A stretch of DNA of 64,000 bases from JAXDBM01 sp963709485 (GCA_963709485.1 CAVPWE010000001.1:496001-560000); one strand, 5' to 3'; positions 1 through 10,137 are shown, numbered from the stretch's first letter. The notes: generated by a model from the letters alone, not told the origin. A program made the numbers and translations.

Positions 1-1970
1 ACCGGGGTTGGTGACGTTGGGGTCGGACTTCCCCGCGGCGGCCCTGATTGAAACGATCGCTTCTTTCAATGTCGGTAAAAGATTGGACGGCAGGCGGTTT
101 TTGTTATCCCTGTCGATCGTCTCGATAGTCGTCAACCATGGATATTCTTCATTGTCTTTATTTTCTAAGGGTTCAACTTTTAGTTTTGGGTTAGGAGTCC
201 AGCCATCTTTTTGACTATTTCGATACATCCGCCCCCAGCCAATTTCTTTTCCATATTGGTCATAATAGGCTATCTCTGCTTCCTGATTGCCGGTTTCATA
301 TGTGAAGGTTGTAACTTCGATCGAAGGGCCACCCGATTTGCCAAAGTGAAAGCCATCTACAGCAGTTTTTCCGCCTTGTATTGTATAAGAGGTGCTTCCC
401 GTATAGGTATTCGTCCCGGAGTTGTAGGTATAACTCCAGCCTCTCTCGTCCCATCCAGTCCTCGGTGCATTCTTGTTTATATTGATCGCACCTGACAGAT
501 CTTTTCCAGGAGAGGTTTCTCCTCTCTGGCGTGCGAACAATTCTTGCGCGGTAAGACCACCGAGGGGATTGTTGTCCGGCATCGGTCCCGGCTCGTGTGT
601 TGGCGTAATGTTGCCGGGTGTTGGAATCCGCGTCCCCGTTATATTGAACCTGTCGTTGATGTCCCTGCCCACACTCGGGTCTTGGAACCTGCCTCTGCCA
701 TCAGGCGGTCTGTCCAGTCCCGCCCTCGGTCCGGCGCCTTCGAGGGCCGTGAGCAGCGTTTCCAACTTGTCGGCTATCTTACCGAGCTCCTTCGGCGAAA
801 GCGGTCGTCCGTTGCCTGTGGCGCCTATGGCTATCTCAGGTCGAATTTTGTCGCCCCTGACGGGTGTCTGCTGGGTAGCCGAACCAACCGCCGATGCGTC
901 CCCCAAGGGTATCGCTGTTGCTTTTATCCCTGTCTTGCCATCTGACGCAGTCTCTTCCACTCTCGTTGCCTTGTCTGTGGAAGCTGCGCCGCCTGCAGCA
1001 CCACTCTTTCCATCTGCTGCTCCAATCACTTCCTGGCTTGCTTCATCTGACAGGTCCTTTCCCGATGCCGTGTCAGTCTTGCCGTACTTTTCGCGCAGTT
1101 GCCGCAGTCTTTCAGTATTGTCGATAACCGGGGGCGGTGTACTGCCGGAAAATACTGCCCCCGAATCCGAGCCAGAGGTTGTCCCTTTGCCGCCTGCTGA
1201 AGTCGGAATCAAAAATGAACCGGACATCTTGGTTCCTTGCTCCTGTACGCTTGCACCTGTGGCACCTGAAACCGGAAAAAGCGGAGCGCTTCCGCTGCGG
1301 GGTGCAACCGTCGCCGTACCGGACTGCCCTACGGGTTTACCACTACCCCAAGGCGTACTCGGTGTCGGAATGGGTTCGGGCATTGCGCCCTTCTGGTCCG
1401 TTCCAACGGGTGCGTAGGTAGACTTCACCTTGGGTGCCGGTGGTGTATACATCGGTGTTACATAACTACCGGAGGGCGTTTGGATGCCCTGCCCCTGGCC
1501 ACTGGTCCCCGTGCCTGCCGACACCGGAAACAGCGGAGCGCTTCCGCTGCGGGTGCAGCCGTCGCAGAACCGGACTGCACCGCTGATTTACCACTGATGG
1601 ACGGCACACTCGCTGCCGGTGGTTTGTAGGACGGTGCCACGGGAAGGGTGGAGGTTTTCTTGATAGTTGTCGACTTTTTCGTTGTCGCTGCCGTTGGTGG
1701 TTTGTAGGACGGTGTCACAGGAAGCGTGGAGGTTTTCTTGGTGGTTGTCGGCTGTTTCGATGTAACGGCCGGCGTTAATGCCGAAGACGATTTCTTCTTG
1801 ACATCCGTGGCTGCCGGAAGTTTCTTCACCGTGGTGGGAGTACCTTCCTTAATAGTGGTCTTTTCCTGCTCCGATAGCGGGGTAGCCTTCTGAGCCAGCG
1901 CATGGCTTCCAATTCCAAATAAATTACCAATTAGAAAAGACAGGAATAGATAACGGATCATTGTTTTCAT
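1..1970 (-). pseudogene. Secreted low-complexity protein, one frameshift, 3' end outside window
   Basis: I do not recognise the family. The minus strand stays open from the start at 1970 to the window edge once one frameshift is bridged. The start ATG at 1970 has GGAGG 8 bases upstream; a second in-frame ATG at 1982 lacks one. A signal peptide ending near SHALA is followed by a Lys/Thr/Pro-rich stretch with two copies of a KKTSTLPVxPSYKPP unit. The frame breaks at the GGG run at 1551-1553; a sister copy of the same segment near 1290-1296 has GGGG, so one base appears lost. Downstream the frame continues through Gly/Ser/Pro-rich sequence to a more ordered C-terminal part with Tyr/Gly-rich and charged segments (below about 500). 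Exported, function unknown. The open plus-strand frames over it are antisense. Confidence 0.6.
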
Positions 1971-2155
1971 GGCTGCCTCCATAGATCTGCCAAGAGTAAG
2001 AATTAGCTTTGCCCCGGATAAAGCCGGGGGTTTAAAAAATGAGGTTGACGCAATGGGCGCGGAAAAACATTTTTAGACAGGGTCTTTATCATTGCTTCAA
2101 CACTTGAGCCTCCAAATTGCACATGCCATTGATTGTTGAAGGGGCCCAAAACACA

Positions 2156-2186
2156 AAACCCCGCTCTCTTTTGAGACACGGGGTTT
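2156..2186. terminator. Stem-loop, possible terminator
   Basis: AAACCCCG and CGGGGTTT form an 8-bp stem, with an internal CTC/GAG pair closing a TTTT loop. No long T-run follows on either strand, and neither flanking gene is transcribed into it. A terminator is only one reading; it may be a structured 5' leader. Confidence 0.35.
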
Positions 2187-2364
2187 CAATCATTTCTTCA
2201 TGGCAGCACCCTTAAAAAGGGTACAGATGGGTTGTTAACCTTTTGACGCTGCCCTATTTCAATACGGTTCCTTTGTGTTCCTGATTTTATAAAAAGTCAA
2301 GGCCCAAATTTTACCGATAACCGTTCGAAAGGGTGGATGTTGGTCGAAAGGGCTCAATGCTCGA

Positions 2365-2385
2365 CTACAAGGAATTATGAAGGGT
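2365..2385. repeat. Dispersed repeat fragment (copy R5)
   Basis: The segment TACAAGGAATTATGAAGGG is shared exactly with 4365-4383 and in part with 14271-14290. It matches the tail of the longer dispersed repeats at 14163 and 16647. Confidence 0.45.
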
Positions 2386-2570
2386 TGCGGATTGAAGTGT
2401 CCCCTGCAGGTGTGCTACAATAACCGCCGACCGCTTGTTCCTCAAAGTTTGCTTATCTTCAACCAACGGCGGCACAAGACTGGACCCGGCCGTCTGTGGG
2501 GATGGCATGAACTGACCATGGTCTTTTTGTCTGTCAGAGGCTGCATCCCGTCACACCGAAGGAGACTTCC

Positions 2571-4243
2571 ATGAAGCGATTCTTTGCCCCCGTCTTTGCC
2601 TTGATGTTCCTGTTTCTCTTCCTCCCGTTCCATGCAGAAGGCCAGCCCCCCGTTCCCGCTCCTCCCCCGATCCCCACGCCGCCCCCTGACGGCCAGTTCG
2701 ACCATGTAAAGGTTGTTACCGGAGGGACGGGCGATGTGACACAGATCGAGTTCGGCACCGCCAGCAAAGACAAGATAGTCATGTACGGGGGAACGGGAAA
2801 CGGCATCCAGTATATCGAGGCGGATTTGGATGACGACTGGATCCTCCAGGTGGGCGGAACCGGGGATTACGCACAGACTGCCATAGCCGGCGACGGCAAT
2901 GACACCCTCTACCAGATGGAGGACAGGGCACCACCACGCAGTATGCCGAAGGCGGCCTGGGATTGAAAACGATCATCCAGATGGGCGGACAGGGCGTCAG
3001 TGAGATGGAAATCCAAGGTTCGATGTAGGTGGGGCCCACATCGAGCAGTATGGGGGACAGGGCACGAATACCATGAAGCTCGCGGGCGGTGCCGGTGATG
3101 ACGTGACCATGATGTATGGAGGACCGGCCAATGATAGCATGACGTATACTGCGACTGCCGGTAATGATACAGTCACCATCAATGGCGGTGACAGTACTGA
3201 CACCCTTATCATAAACAAGAAAGGGGAGAACTTCACCCTCAAAGACTATCAGGGCAGGGTGATGTTCAAGGCCGGCAACGGAGGCAGCGTCATTACCGTG
3301 GCCAACCTTGAACGGATAGAGGTTATCGGCGATGCGGGCACGGTCATCTACCTTTACACCGCTCCTCCCCCGATCCCCACACCGCCGCCCGACTCGGAGT
3401 TCGATTATGTTAAGGTTGATGATGCCCGAGGCCAGGCCGGGGTGGCGGAACAGATAGAATCGGCACCGACGGGAAGGATAAGATCATCCAGTATGGCGGC
3501 ACGGATAATGTCCCCAAAGCATCGATGCAAAAGCTGGCAATGACTGGCTACTCCAGGTGGGCGGAGATCAAGCTACCGTCCAGGTAGCCGATTGCGGTAC
3601 CGGGAATGATACCGTCTACCAGTACGGCGGCCAGGGTGGCAGTAACCTGGTGGTAACTGCCGGTCCCGGAAATAATACGATTATCCAGGTGGGCGGTCAG
3701 GGCTCCAATCAGATGAATATTCTTGGAAATGATGATGCAGACCATATAGAGCAATACGGCGGTTCAGGGCACAATCTCATGCATGTAAGCCCTGGCATAG
3801 GTGACGATGTCATAAAGATGTACGGCGGCCCCGGCAATAATAGCATGATCTATGATGTCGGTCCCGGCAACGACCTGGCTACCATTCTGGGCGGCGGTGA
3901 TTATAACACCCTTACTATTAATAAGAATGACCAAAATTTTACCTTAAAGGATTATCAAGGCCAGGTACTCTTCCAGAGCGGCGTCGGCGGCAGCACCATT
4001 ACCGTCGCCAACCTCCAACAGATTAGGGTCATCGGGGACAGCGGGGAGAACCTCTGGGAGTACCGAGCGGATGTGAACCAGGACGGGGTGCTGGATATGA
4101 AGGACGCCGTCCTCTCCATGCAGGTGCTTGCCGGCGTGGCCCCAGCCCAGCCCGGTTACAAGGAGGCGGACATCAACGGCGATGGCAGGATCGGCCTGGC
4201 CGAGGTAATCTTCATCCTGCAGGCGGTGGCGGGGATAAGATAG
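2571..4243 (+). pseudogene. Secreted repeat protein with C-terminal dockerin, frameshifted
   Basis: The start ATG at 2571 follows AAGGAGA and opens a clear signal peptide, then a Pro-rich linker. The body is built from short Gly-rich repeats of the form QYGG/QVGG/MYGG plus GND, reminiscent of beta-roll or RTX-like repeats. Two large copies are present: each begins with the linker PPPIPTPPPD and ends with NFTLKDYQG, a Gly-rich stretch and a VIGD segment. The C-terminus is a type I dockerin with two calcium loops (DVNQDGVLDMKDAV and DINGDGRIGLAEV). Four frame changes are needed, near 2921, 3018, 3458 and 3532. Each is explained by one base, and the protein motif resumes directly. It is probably a surface protein binding a cohesin partner; no cohesin gene is in the window. 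Confidence 0.7.
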
Positions 4244-4279
4244 TAGTACACCGGCTAAATCCGGAACAGGTTTGTTCAG

Positions 4280-4312
4280 AAGGCAGGGTCACAAATAACC
4301 CTGCCTTTTTTA
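4280..4312 (+). terminator. Rho-independent terminator of the dockerin gene
   Basis: AAGGCAGGGT and ACCCTGCCTT form a 10-bp stem around a short A-rich loop, followed by TTTTT, 37 bases after the dockerin stop codon. Confidence 0.85.
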
Positions 4313-4364
4313 TCGATCATCAATAGAAATCTTGGATAACCAGGCTGAACGGAAAAAACAACAT

Positions 4365-4456
4365 TACAAGGAATTATGAAGGGTCTGCATAGAATGTACA
4401 AGTCTGCGATACCGATCATCGACGGTACCGCTTTGTTTCGAGGTGATACAGCGCAT
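4365..4456. repeat. Dispersed structured repeat (copy R4)
   Basis: The left part repeats the 2365 segment. The right part (about 4405-4456) matches 12596-12647: both contain a small hairpin of the CCGAYCATCGRCGG type, then TTTGTTTC and ACAGCGCAT. It lies just downstream of the terminator and runs up to the 3' end of the sigma-54 regulator. Confidence 0.5.
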
Positions 4457-4496
4457 ACTCACTAATGCCGATGATATCTTCTATGAGAATTATCGA

Positions 4497-5918
4497 TTAT
4501 ATTATTGTTTTGTACTTGTGAAGTTTTCTAAGAAGTGTTGTTCGGTGCATTCCAAGATCTGCGGCCGCATTCTGCAAGTTTCCATTGTGTTGTTTTATCG
4601 TTTGGACGATCAATTCTTTCTCAAAATCTTTTATGATCGTTCTGAATTTGCGGTTAGAGCTGTCCAACATGATCGTTTTCACGGGTGGGAATTTGAGAGA
4701 TAATTCATCAAGGACGTGCTCTCTCGAGATTTTACTGTGAGGATACAGAACGACGAGACGTTCCATTATATTGTATAGCTCTCGTACGTTACCTGGCCAC
4801 GCATAGTCCGTTAGTGCTTGGATAGCTGGTGGCGTGAGTTGCTTATTCACATTGCAACCTCTTGAGATCAAAGCTAAAAAATGTTCGGCTCGCGGATATA
4901 TATCATCGACTCTTTCGCGCAGGGGTGGAATATCAATGGGTACAACATTCAAACGATAAAATAAATCTTCACGAAATTGTCCGATTCTGATTAATGATGG
5001 TAAATCTCGATTGGTGGCAGCCAGAGATCCTCAGATCCACATGTTCGGCGGAAAGGCTGCCGATTGAGAATATTTCTTTCTCTTGGATAAGACGTAGGAG
5101 CTTAACTTGAATATGGTGGGGTACATCGCCAGATCTCATCAAGAAAAAGAGTCCCCCCCCCTGCTGCGGCATGAACCAGGCCGTATTTTTGGCGCTGATT
5201 TCAACGCTCCCGTGAAGGCCCCTGCCCTATAGCCGAATAACTCGGACTCCAATAGACCTTCAGGAATTCCGCTTGCACTCACCTTTATCAAAGGCTTGTT
5301 TCTGCGGTTACTGAACTGATGTATGAACTCGGCGATAACTTCCTTACCCACCCCGGTCTCTCCCAAAATCAGAACAGTCGAATCGAAAGTGGCAACTTGG
5401 ACCGCCCGCGGGGTCAAGATCTTTTTGCATGGTTTTACTGGCAGCAATAATATTGGGGATAGGGGAGAAGGGGAACATACTCTCCACCCCCTCGACGACT
5501 TGCTGACAGACTTCTCGTGGATAAACAGTTGTGACCACAAAAATGATATCGCCAACCTGATTGAAGATAGGATTGCCCGTAACGACAACATGTTTACCAG
5601 TACGTAAGATTTTTGTTCAATTGTGACAGGAGCCTTGTGCTTTAAAACAAGCAACGAAACAGACCGGTCGTAATAGCCTTCTTCTTCTAGCCGTTGCATA
5701 TTGTGACCGAGAACCTCTTTTTCCTCTATTTCGGACAACAGCTCGTATTCTTTATTAACACCCAGGGTAAACGCTGATCCATCGGTAAGATACACACCCG
5801 TATGTCTGATCGACTCAGGTTGGCTGTCGTTGTTGTTAAGAACATCACTGTATTTTTCACGGAAAATAATATCCTCACGAAAAATGTTTGAGCTGATCTG
5901 AAAATCTGCTATTTGCAC
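4497..5918 (-). pseudogene. Sigma-54 dependent transcriptional activator, frameshifted
   Basis: Bacterial enhancer-binding protein. The order is an N-terminal PAS-like sensory region, the AAA+ domain with Walker A GETGVGKE and the sigma-54 contact loop GAFTGA, a Walker B region, the R-finger segment (PPLRERVDDI) and a C-terminal Fis-type helix-turn-helix (NLQNAAADLGMHRTTLLRKL). The frame is broken at least five times, including a 9-C run at 5153-5161 just before the Walker B strand, where joining frames restores the usual TLFLDEI. Divergent from the 4-hydroxybutyryl-CoA dehydratase gene, which has a -24/-12 promoter, so it is the likely activator of that module. The true N-terminus is uncertain (GTG at 5918 is the latest start). 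Confidence 0.75.
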
Positions 5919-6158
5919 TCAGCATTTTGGCATATTACGGTCAATTTCTTTGTGATTAATTAGTGGTATCGTTAAAGGGATTAAGTATTTATGGTTTTTG
6001 ACACAGTTGCTTTGGCAGATTAAGAATCTGCTAACAAACATTCCATTCAAGAGATATGCTGAATGAAGTTGAGGTGATGTAATTTTCATTCCTATCCCAT
6101 TTATCCTGTCTGTCAAGCTTTTCTCGCCCAGCCTCCATCGATTACTCAATATTGATCT

Positions 6159-6211
6159 GCACGATATTGACGAGTGCAAAAATGCACAATTCCACTTGTG
6201 CATGTCTGCAC
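6159..6211. promoter_or_regulatory. Candidate enhancer: cluster of TGCAC half-sites
   Basis: Within about 55 bases there are five TGCAC or GTGCA motifs. They include a perfect inverted repeat ATGCACAA-6-TTGTGCAT at 6182-6203 and an overlapping GTGCA-4-TGCAC at 6174-6187. They sit about 200 bases upstream of the sigma-54 promoter, the usual place for an activator's upstream sites. Confidence 0.5.
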
Positions 6212-6396
6212 TAATGAACTTTGAAATTCAATTCTTGTGAATCAGAAAAGCAGGACAAAGAAAAAAATCGTGTTCTGAATGTCTACGCTTTAACAAAGAA
6301 ATAATCAATGATTATTAATCGTTACACCACGAATGCATCAAATATCTAAAAATTATGAAGATGTAGACGCAGGTTTGAGCTCAAGAGCATGTTTGT

Positions 6397-6413
6397 TTGG
6401 TACATCTTGTGCT
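6397..6413 (+). promoter_or_regulatory. Sigma-54 (-24/-12) promoter for the 4-hydroxybutyrate module
   Basis: TTGGTACATCTTGTGCT has GG at 6399-6400 and GC at 6411-6412 with exactly 10 bases between, close to the consensus TTGGCACGNNNNTTGCT. It lies 66 bases upstream of the dehydratase start, and a sigma-54 activator gene is divergent. Confidence 0.65.
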
Positions 6414-6478
6414 TTTTTGTAACTGGCTATTTGAATTTAAGAAATGGTGAAATCTAATTTGAGAGGAGGTCGGTATCT

Positions 6479-7917
6479 ATGCCATTGAAAACCGCCGAGC
6501 AATATGAAGAGAGCCTGCGCAAACTGAATCTGAAAATCTACCTGCTGGGAGAATTGGTCAAGACCCGGTGAACCATCCGATCATCAGGCCATCGATGAAT
6601 TCGGTGAAAATGACTTACGCCTTGGCCCAGGATCCACAACACGAGGATCTGATGACTGCCACGTCCCACCTGACCGGAAGAAGATAAACCGTTTCTGTCA
6701 CCTGCATCAAGGCACTGACGACCTTGTCAAGAAAGTGAAGATGCAGCGGCTGCTTGGGCAAAAAACAGGATCGTGCTTTCAGCGCTGCGTAGGCATGGAT
6801 GCGATAAATGCGGTGGACAGCGTCGCATTCGAGATGGACGAAAAACAGGTACCGAATACCACAAGCGATTCATGAAATTCCTGCTAGATGCAGGAAGAGG
6901 ATCTGACCGTCGACGGAGCCATGACCGATCCCAAAGGTGATCGCGCACTGGCCCCCAGCAAACAGGCCGACCCTGACCAGTCCTGCATGTGGTCGGAGAA
7001 GGAACGATGGCATAGTGGTCCGGGGCGCCAAGGCCCATCAGACCGGAGCGGTGAATTCTCACTGGATTCTCGTCATGCCGACCATGCCATGAGAAAGGAC
7101 GACTCGGATTATGCCGTCTGCTTTGCGGTTCCGTCGGATGCCGAGGGGATCATTCTACATCTACGGCCGGCAGTCCTGCGACACCCGGAAACTGGAAGGC
7201 GGCGACATAGACGTCGGGAACAGGCAGTTCGGTGGGCATGAGGCCCTCATGATTTTCGAGGATGTTTTTATTCCGTGGGAAAACGTCTTCATGTGCGGCG
7301 AGCATGAATTCGCCGGAATGCTGGTGGAACGGTTCGCTGGATACCACAGGCAGAGCTACGGAGGCTGCAAGGTCGGGTGTCGGCGATGTCTCATCGGCGC
7401 GGCGCGGTGGCGGCCGATTACAATGGAGCGGCAAAGGCTTCCCATATCAAAGACAAACTCATCGAAATGATGCATCTGAACGAGACGCTGTATGCGTGCG
7501 GATAGCCTGCTCATCCGAAGGGTCAAAAGACAGCCTCCGGGAATTACCTGGTTAACCTCCTGCTCGCCAACGTCTGCAAGCAAAACGTCACGCGGTTCCC
7601 CTACGAAATTGCCGATTGGCGGAAGACATAGCAGGAGGATTGATGGTCACGATGGCGTCGGAGCGGGATCTCAAACATCCGGAGATCGGCAAATATGTCG
7701 AGAAATACCTTCGGGCGGGACGGTATCCCGACGGAGCACCGCATGCGGATCTTGCGGCTGATCGAGAACATAACTTTGGGTCGGCAGCGGTTGGTTACAG
7801 GACAGAATCCATGCACGGAGCGGGTCGCCGCAAGCCCAGCGAATAATGATCTCGCGGCAAGGAAATCTCGAACAGAAGAAGGCCCTGGCCAAGAAGATCG
7901 CCGAGATCCCTGCGTAA
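6479..7917 (+). pseudogene. abfD: 4-hydroxybutyryl-CoA dehydratase (AbfD), frameshifted
   Basis: This flavin and [4Fe-4S] radical enzyme dehydrates 4-hydroxybutyryl-CoA to crotonyl-CoA. The start ATG at 6479 has an excellent GAGGAGGT. Joined frames give a full-length protein with near-continuous similarity: MPLKTAEQYEESLRKLN at the N-terminus, HPIIRPSMNS, then VDGAMTDPKGDR, FVPSDAEG-like sequence, and LAKKIAEIPA at the end. The cluster ligands are all present: CFQRC near 6773-6787 (Cys99 and Cys103 in the clostridial enzyme) and HRQSYGGC near 7345-7368 (His292 and Cys299). About ten single-base indels break the frame. Either the sequence has indel errors or inactivation is very recent, because conserved residues have not decayed. 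First gene after the sigma-54 promoter. Confidence 0.85.
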
Positions 7918-8053
7918 AGGGATACCCTTCAGCGGTCACATGCGTCAGCCGGCGCAACATTTTCGGTTCAGGTCCCATCGACTTCACGCTTCGAGCGTGA
8001 CCTGGCAAGAGGCCCAGGTCGATGAATCAAAAAACTATTATTTCTGGATCGAC

Positions 8054-8359
8054 ATGTCTGAGCGGTTAGCGCAGGAAATCCAGGCGGTGCTCGACGCAAA
8101 AGTGAGACCTGTGCTTTGGGCCCATGATGGCGACATCAAACTTGCGGGAATCGAAGAGGGCAGTGGTGTTGTCCGCCTGCGGCTCCTCGGGTCCTGTGCC
8201 ACATGCATGGGTGCGGAACAGACGATCAACGACGTTGTCGTGGCTGAGATCCGTGAGTCCTGCCCCTGGGTAAGCGACGTGCGTTTAGAACGGGGGTCAG
8301 TGACGAGTTGCTACAGGAAGCTCTTTGTTTTCTTAAAAGGCTCCGGAGGTGAGACCTGA
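8054..8359 (+). CDS. NifU C-terminal-like Fe-S scaffold protein
   Basis: A 101-residue protein resembling the NifU C-terminal domain. It contains VRPVLWAHDGDIKLAGI, then VVRLRLLGSCATCMGA with the paired cysteines CATC that carry a cluster in this family, and a C-terminal helix and strand. The usual first cysteine segment (CGGC) is CATC here. I chose ATG 8054; the frame is open further upstream but overlaps the end of abfD. The stop codon shares one base with the next start (TGATG), so translation is probably coupled. Its position after a [4Fe-4S] dehydratase suggests a role in loading that enzyme's cluster; this is inference. Confidence 0.7.
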   Translation: MSERLAQEIQAVLDAKVRPVLWAHDGDIKLAGIEEGSGVVRLRLLGSCATCMGAEQTINDVVVAEIRESCPWVSDVRLERGSVTSCYRKLFVFLKGSGGET

Positions 8360-8712
8360 TGACGGTGAGCATCCAGTTCTGCGGGGGCTGCAATCCCCGG
8401 ATCGACCGGGGGCAGATCGCCCGGGAGCTGCAGCAAGCACTTGTCGACATGGGTTTTGAAGTGGTCTTCAACAGCCTCGATGCTGATCTTGTGATCTTTC
8501 TGAGCGGCTGCATGTCAGGTTGTGCCTTCAAGTTCAACCCGAAGGATCCTCCTTACATCACGGTAGCGGCAAGCACGGTGGACGGTGAGGAAGTCGGCGA
8601 GGCGCGGATTGTCCCGGAAGTGTTAAAAAGGGTGATGCAAATCCATGAACGACAGGATGCAGAATTTCGCAAAGATCATTATGTGCGCAGTGACGCCGCT
8701 GAACCGCCTTGA
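8359..8712 (+). CDS. Small protein with CGGCNPRIDR motif
   Basis: A 117-residue protein I cannot place in a named family. Near the N-terminus is CGGCNPRIDRGQIA, a cysteine pair followed by an Arg/Asp motif. Around residues 46-58 comes DLVIFLSGCMSGCAF with a further CxxxC pair, so it may bind a metal or Fe-S cluster. It is coupled to the NifU-like gene. The last 20 or so residues overlap another small gene in a different frame, so the true C-terminus may be shorter or frameshifted. Confidence 0.55.
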   Translation: MTVSIQFCGGCNPRIDRGQIARELQQALVDMGFEVVFNSLDADLVIFLSGCMSGCAFKFNPKDPPYITVAASTVDGEEVGEARIVPEVLKRVMQIHERQDAEFRKDHYVRSDAAEPP

Positions 8713-8844
8713 AACGGCGACGTCATTTTTGTCCGTCCTGCGTCAGGACAGTTGTCTGTATATGCACGGGTCATGCCTATGAAGTGTGACGAAATCGTGC
8801 GGATCATACAAAGATTAAAACTGGAAAAGGAGGGGTTCTCATGA
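8645..8844 (+). pseudogene. Small 66-residue protein, one base deleted
   Basis: This is a hidden gene. It starts at ATG 8645 with MNDRMQNFAKIIMCAVTPLN, and a one-base deletion near 8717 shifts it into the frame reading GDVIFVRPASGQLSVYARV and on to LKLEKEGFS. Its stop overlaps the CoA-transferase start as ATGA, the coupling used throughout this operon, which supports its reality. Function unknown. The alternative is unrelated open sequence. Confidence 0.4.
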
Positions 8845-10137
8845 ATTGGAGAGATCATTTCAATGGACGAACTGTTACATCTGTTGAAGCCGCGAAAAAG
8901 ATCAAATCCGGGGATCAGGGTAGTTGTCGGCCATGCTTGTGGTGAGCCTAAAAGTCTGGTCGAGGCGATGGTGGATCGAGCGAAGGAACTATCGGATGTT
9001 GAAGTCGTACACATGGTTTCTATGGGCAAGGCGCGTTACTGCTTGCCGGAGAATGAAAAATCTTTTCGACATAATGCACTTTTCGTAGGCGGAACCAGCA
9101 GAAAAGCTATTAAGGACGGACGGGGCGACTATACGCCTTGTTTCTTCCATGAAATTCCTCTGCTTTTCAGAGACAACATATTGCCCGTGGATGTCGCATT
9201 AATCACCGTATCTCCGCCGGACAAACTGGGATTTGTCTGTCTTGGTATTTCCGTTGACTACACACGGCAGGCGGCGTTGAGCGCCAAGACCGTTATTGCC
9301 GAGGTGAACCCCAACATGCCTTGCGTCGGGGGCAACGCCTATCTGCATGTAACGCGATATTCATTACTTTGTTCCCTCTGATGCGCCGCTTATTGAACTG
9401 AAGCCACCTGTTATTGGCGAGGTAGAAAAGGCCATTGGAAGCAATGTCGCGCAGCTTATCAATGATGGCGACTGCCTACAGCTCGGAATAGGTGCAATTC
9501 CTGATGCTGTCTTGGGATTTCTGGGTCAAAAGAAGGATCTGGGTATCCATTCGGAGATGATCTCTGACGGTGCCATGAAACTGGTGAATGAAGGAATTAT
9601 CAATTGTCGCAAGAAAACTTTTCACACAGGAAAGATCGTTATCACTTTCGCGATGGGGACAAAGCAATTTTATGATTGGCTCAGTAACAATTCGATGATT
9701 GAAGCGCATCCTGTCAATTACACCAATGATCCTTTTAACATTGCACAGAACGATAATATGGTTCCAATAAATTCAGCGTTGCTGGTGGATCTGCTCGGAC
9801 AGGTCGCAGCGGACACACTTGGGCCGGCGCAATACAGCGGAGTTGGTGGGCAGGTCGATTTTGTTCGTGGCGCTGCTCGTTCACGCGGAGGTCGAAGAAT
9901 CATAGCCATGCCCGCTACTGCAGCGAAGGGAACAGAATCCAGAATTGCTGCTACTCTAATGCATGGTCAGTCCGTGACAACATCCCGAAACGATGTGGAC
10001 TATGTAGTGACGGACTACGGAATCGCAAAGCTGAAGGGTTAATCTGTCAAGCAAGCCAGAGGAGTTGATTTACATCGCACACCCACAATTCAGGGACCAA
10101 CTCCGAAATGAACGTAAAAAAGATATATGGTTTTTAA
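8841..10137 (+). pseudogene. abfT: 4-hydroxybutyrate CoA-transferase (acetyl-CoA hydrolase/transferase family), frameshifted
   Basis: Moves CoA from acetyl-CoA or a similar donor to 4-hydroxybutyrate. ATG 8841 has AAAGGAGGGG at ideal spacing and begins MNWRDHFNGRTVT, typical of the family. Three frameshifts (near 8915, 9350 and 10040) split it. Joined, the protein is about 432 residues, the family length. Visible are GHACGEPKSL, GIGAIPDAVL, IHSEMISDG holding the expected catalytic Glu (about residue 237), GVGGQVDF and a C-terminal IAHPQFRDQLRNE. The substrate is inferred from the neighbouring dehydratase; butyrate or acetate CoA-transferase activity is possible. Confidence 0.8.

Larger units (their letters stand above)
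1983..2570. other. Intergenic region between divergent secreted-protein genes
   Basis: No convincing gene is seen. The stretch lies between the two divergently transcribed exported proteins and should hold both promoters. It contains a stem-loop at 2156-2186, two TCGAAAGGG copies near 2325 and 2344, and at 2365-2385 a short segment (TACAAGGAATTATGAAGGG) that recurs at 4365 and, diverged, near 14271. Confidence 0.5.
5919..6478. other. AT-rich divergent regulatory region
   Basis: No gene is supported. A 94-codon minus-strand frame here has no homology signal. The region separates the activator from the dehydratase gene and contains a cluster of TGCAC/GTGCA half-sites and a sigma-54 promoter, listed separately. 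Confidence 0.6.

Noticed and set aside
473..1417. A 314-codon plus-strand frame
   Set aside because: Antisense to the exported low-complexity protein, whose minus-strand frame has a signal peptide and continues across this part.
8710..8712. In-frame TGA as a selenocysteine codon
   Set aside because: The downstream frame is better explained by a second small gene starting at 8645 with a one-base deletion; no SECIS-like hairpin is evident right after the TGA.
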